60,000 nt of DNA, taken from assembly GCF_001949145.1 (NCBI RefSeq), contig NW_019091585.1, positions 333,877 through 393,876 on the forward strand, read 5' to 3'. Origin of the DNA: Acanthaster planci (Eukaryota > Echinodermata > Asteroidea > Valvatida > Acanthasteridae). Every line of letters starts with the position of its first letter. Position 1 is the first letter of the stretch. Both the position numbers and the translations under genes were made by a program. Shown in pieces: positions 59,132 to 60,000 of this stretch. A model generated the notes under the pieces. The model saw only the letters and a list, made by a program, of their open reading frames with translations, was not told the DNA's origin and ran no database searches.

Positions 59132-60000
59132 GAGTATAAAAGTCAAACATGATTAATTGCCGTGTTTGGAATAAATATGGATTGTGCCAATCTGCACTTT
59201 TCCAATAATCGGAAAAATGGTATTCCTTTAAACAAAACTAAAAGACCTCGGTGATAGCGTAAAAACAAGATGTTTAATATTTTGTTTCTACAAGACCACT
59301 CATATAGAAGGCTCCGAATTCAAGGATGAGACAGCAAGCCTTGTTAATCAAATAAACTTGTCACAGTGCTGACTTCAGTACCCTCAACACCGGTCTAGTT
59401 TGTTCACTCATCTGGGTCAATAGCATCACGAGCTGTATACCATTGCAAAGATAGCATTCTGCCCTTTCTAGAGATATGTTTCGCTTTCCCATATATAAAG
59501 TAGTTTTGGTATTACAATACTTTTTATCACGGTATACTTTTTATGTGGACACTCTGTATTTTTTGGGGGGGGGTTCGCCTTTGGCAACGCTTTGGGATCG
59601 GCAAAGTGTCGGCTGTGTGATAAAAACTCGACCTCAGTACAATCACTTTGTTGTAATTTATCTTTTTCACTGCGTATCACTGATCACATGTCTTTTGGAG
59701 ATATACATGTATTTTAAAGCGTTGGTTATCTTGATCAATTTTGGATGAACGAATAAAGTGTAGTGAAAATAATTAAAGCAATGATGAAAAAATATCGAAA
59801 AAATATAGAATTGATAACCACCGCTTGTGTAATGCATTGAGCGAGCTAGTGCACCTGGCAGAAATTTACCCACAATGCTCTGCGTGCCGTTTGCTGTGAT
59901 CCCGTGTGACGTATTTTCTCCATTAGTAAATCTGTGCAAGGCCATCACCCCTGTGCGACTAGCGATTGCATCCGTGTGATAACAGTGCAAAAGCGAATCA
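59132..60000. other. Non-coding right edge of the window
   Basis: Nothing convincing: AT-rich, with a G run near 59565-59573. No exon with recognisable homology. Confidence 0.5.

Overview
This window comes from an animal nuclear genome. Protein-coding genes are split by GT-AG introns of about 0.3 to 3 kb, there is a Pol III tRNA gene, and the DNA is AT-rich and full of short transposon remnants. The gene families (DYNLRB, TBC1D20, ZDHHC1, PGLS and a PAN plus fibrinogen-domain lectin), a DIRS-type retroelement, foldback elements with tandem-repeat arms, and countless TACATGTA palindromes point to a marine invertebrate deuterostome. An echinoderm is my best guess, with a cephalochordate or hemichordate as alternatives; this is inference.

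Layout: a dead mariner-like transposase (325-1216, minus); DYNLRB, a dynein light chain (2788-6244, plus); TBC1D20, an ER Rab GAP (10406-18988, plus); ZDHHC1-like palmitoyltransferase (36502-25750, minus, ten coding exons); PGLS, 6-phosphogluconolactonase (40012-43987, plus), head-to-head with ZDHHC1; a decayed DIRS-like tyrosine-recombinase retrotransposon (about 45.9-50.7 kb); a gene-poor, MITE-rich stretch; a secreted PAN/fibrinogen lectin in one uninterrupted reading frame (54167-55171, plus); tRNA-Arg(CCU) (57536-57464, minus); and a Tc1-like relic near 58.2 kb. Every exon chain listed was checked for reading phase across each junction.

The genes are unrelated housekeeping or immune-type genes, not a pathway cluster. 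Dynein light chain, ER/Golgi Rab GAP and palmitoyltransferase all touch membrane traffic, but nothing here shows they are co-regulated.

The main interest is the transposon layer. Two foldback elements have inverted arms built from related 16-bp tandem units (8308-9011 and 40345-41277, the second with a perfect 8-bp target duplication). There is a P-superfamily-like MITE with a perfect 8-bp duplication (31083-31330), two TTAA-flanked piggyBac-like MITEs, and a DIRS element whose tyrosine-recombinase catalytic half is missing and whose terminal 46-48 bp recurs at the very start of the window. I found no gene cluster that looks like a new biological system.
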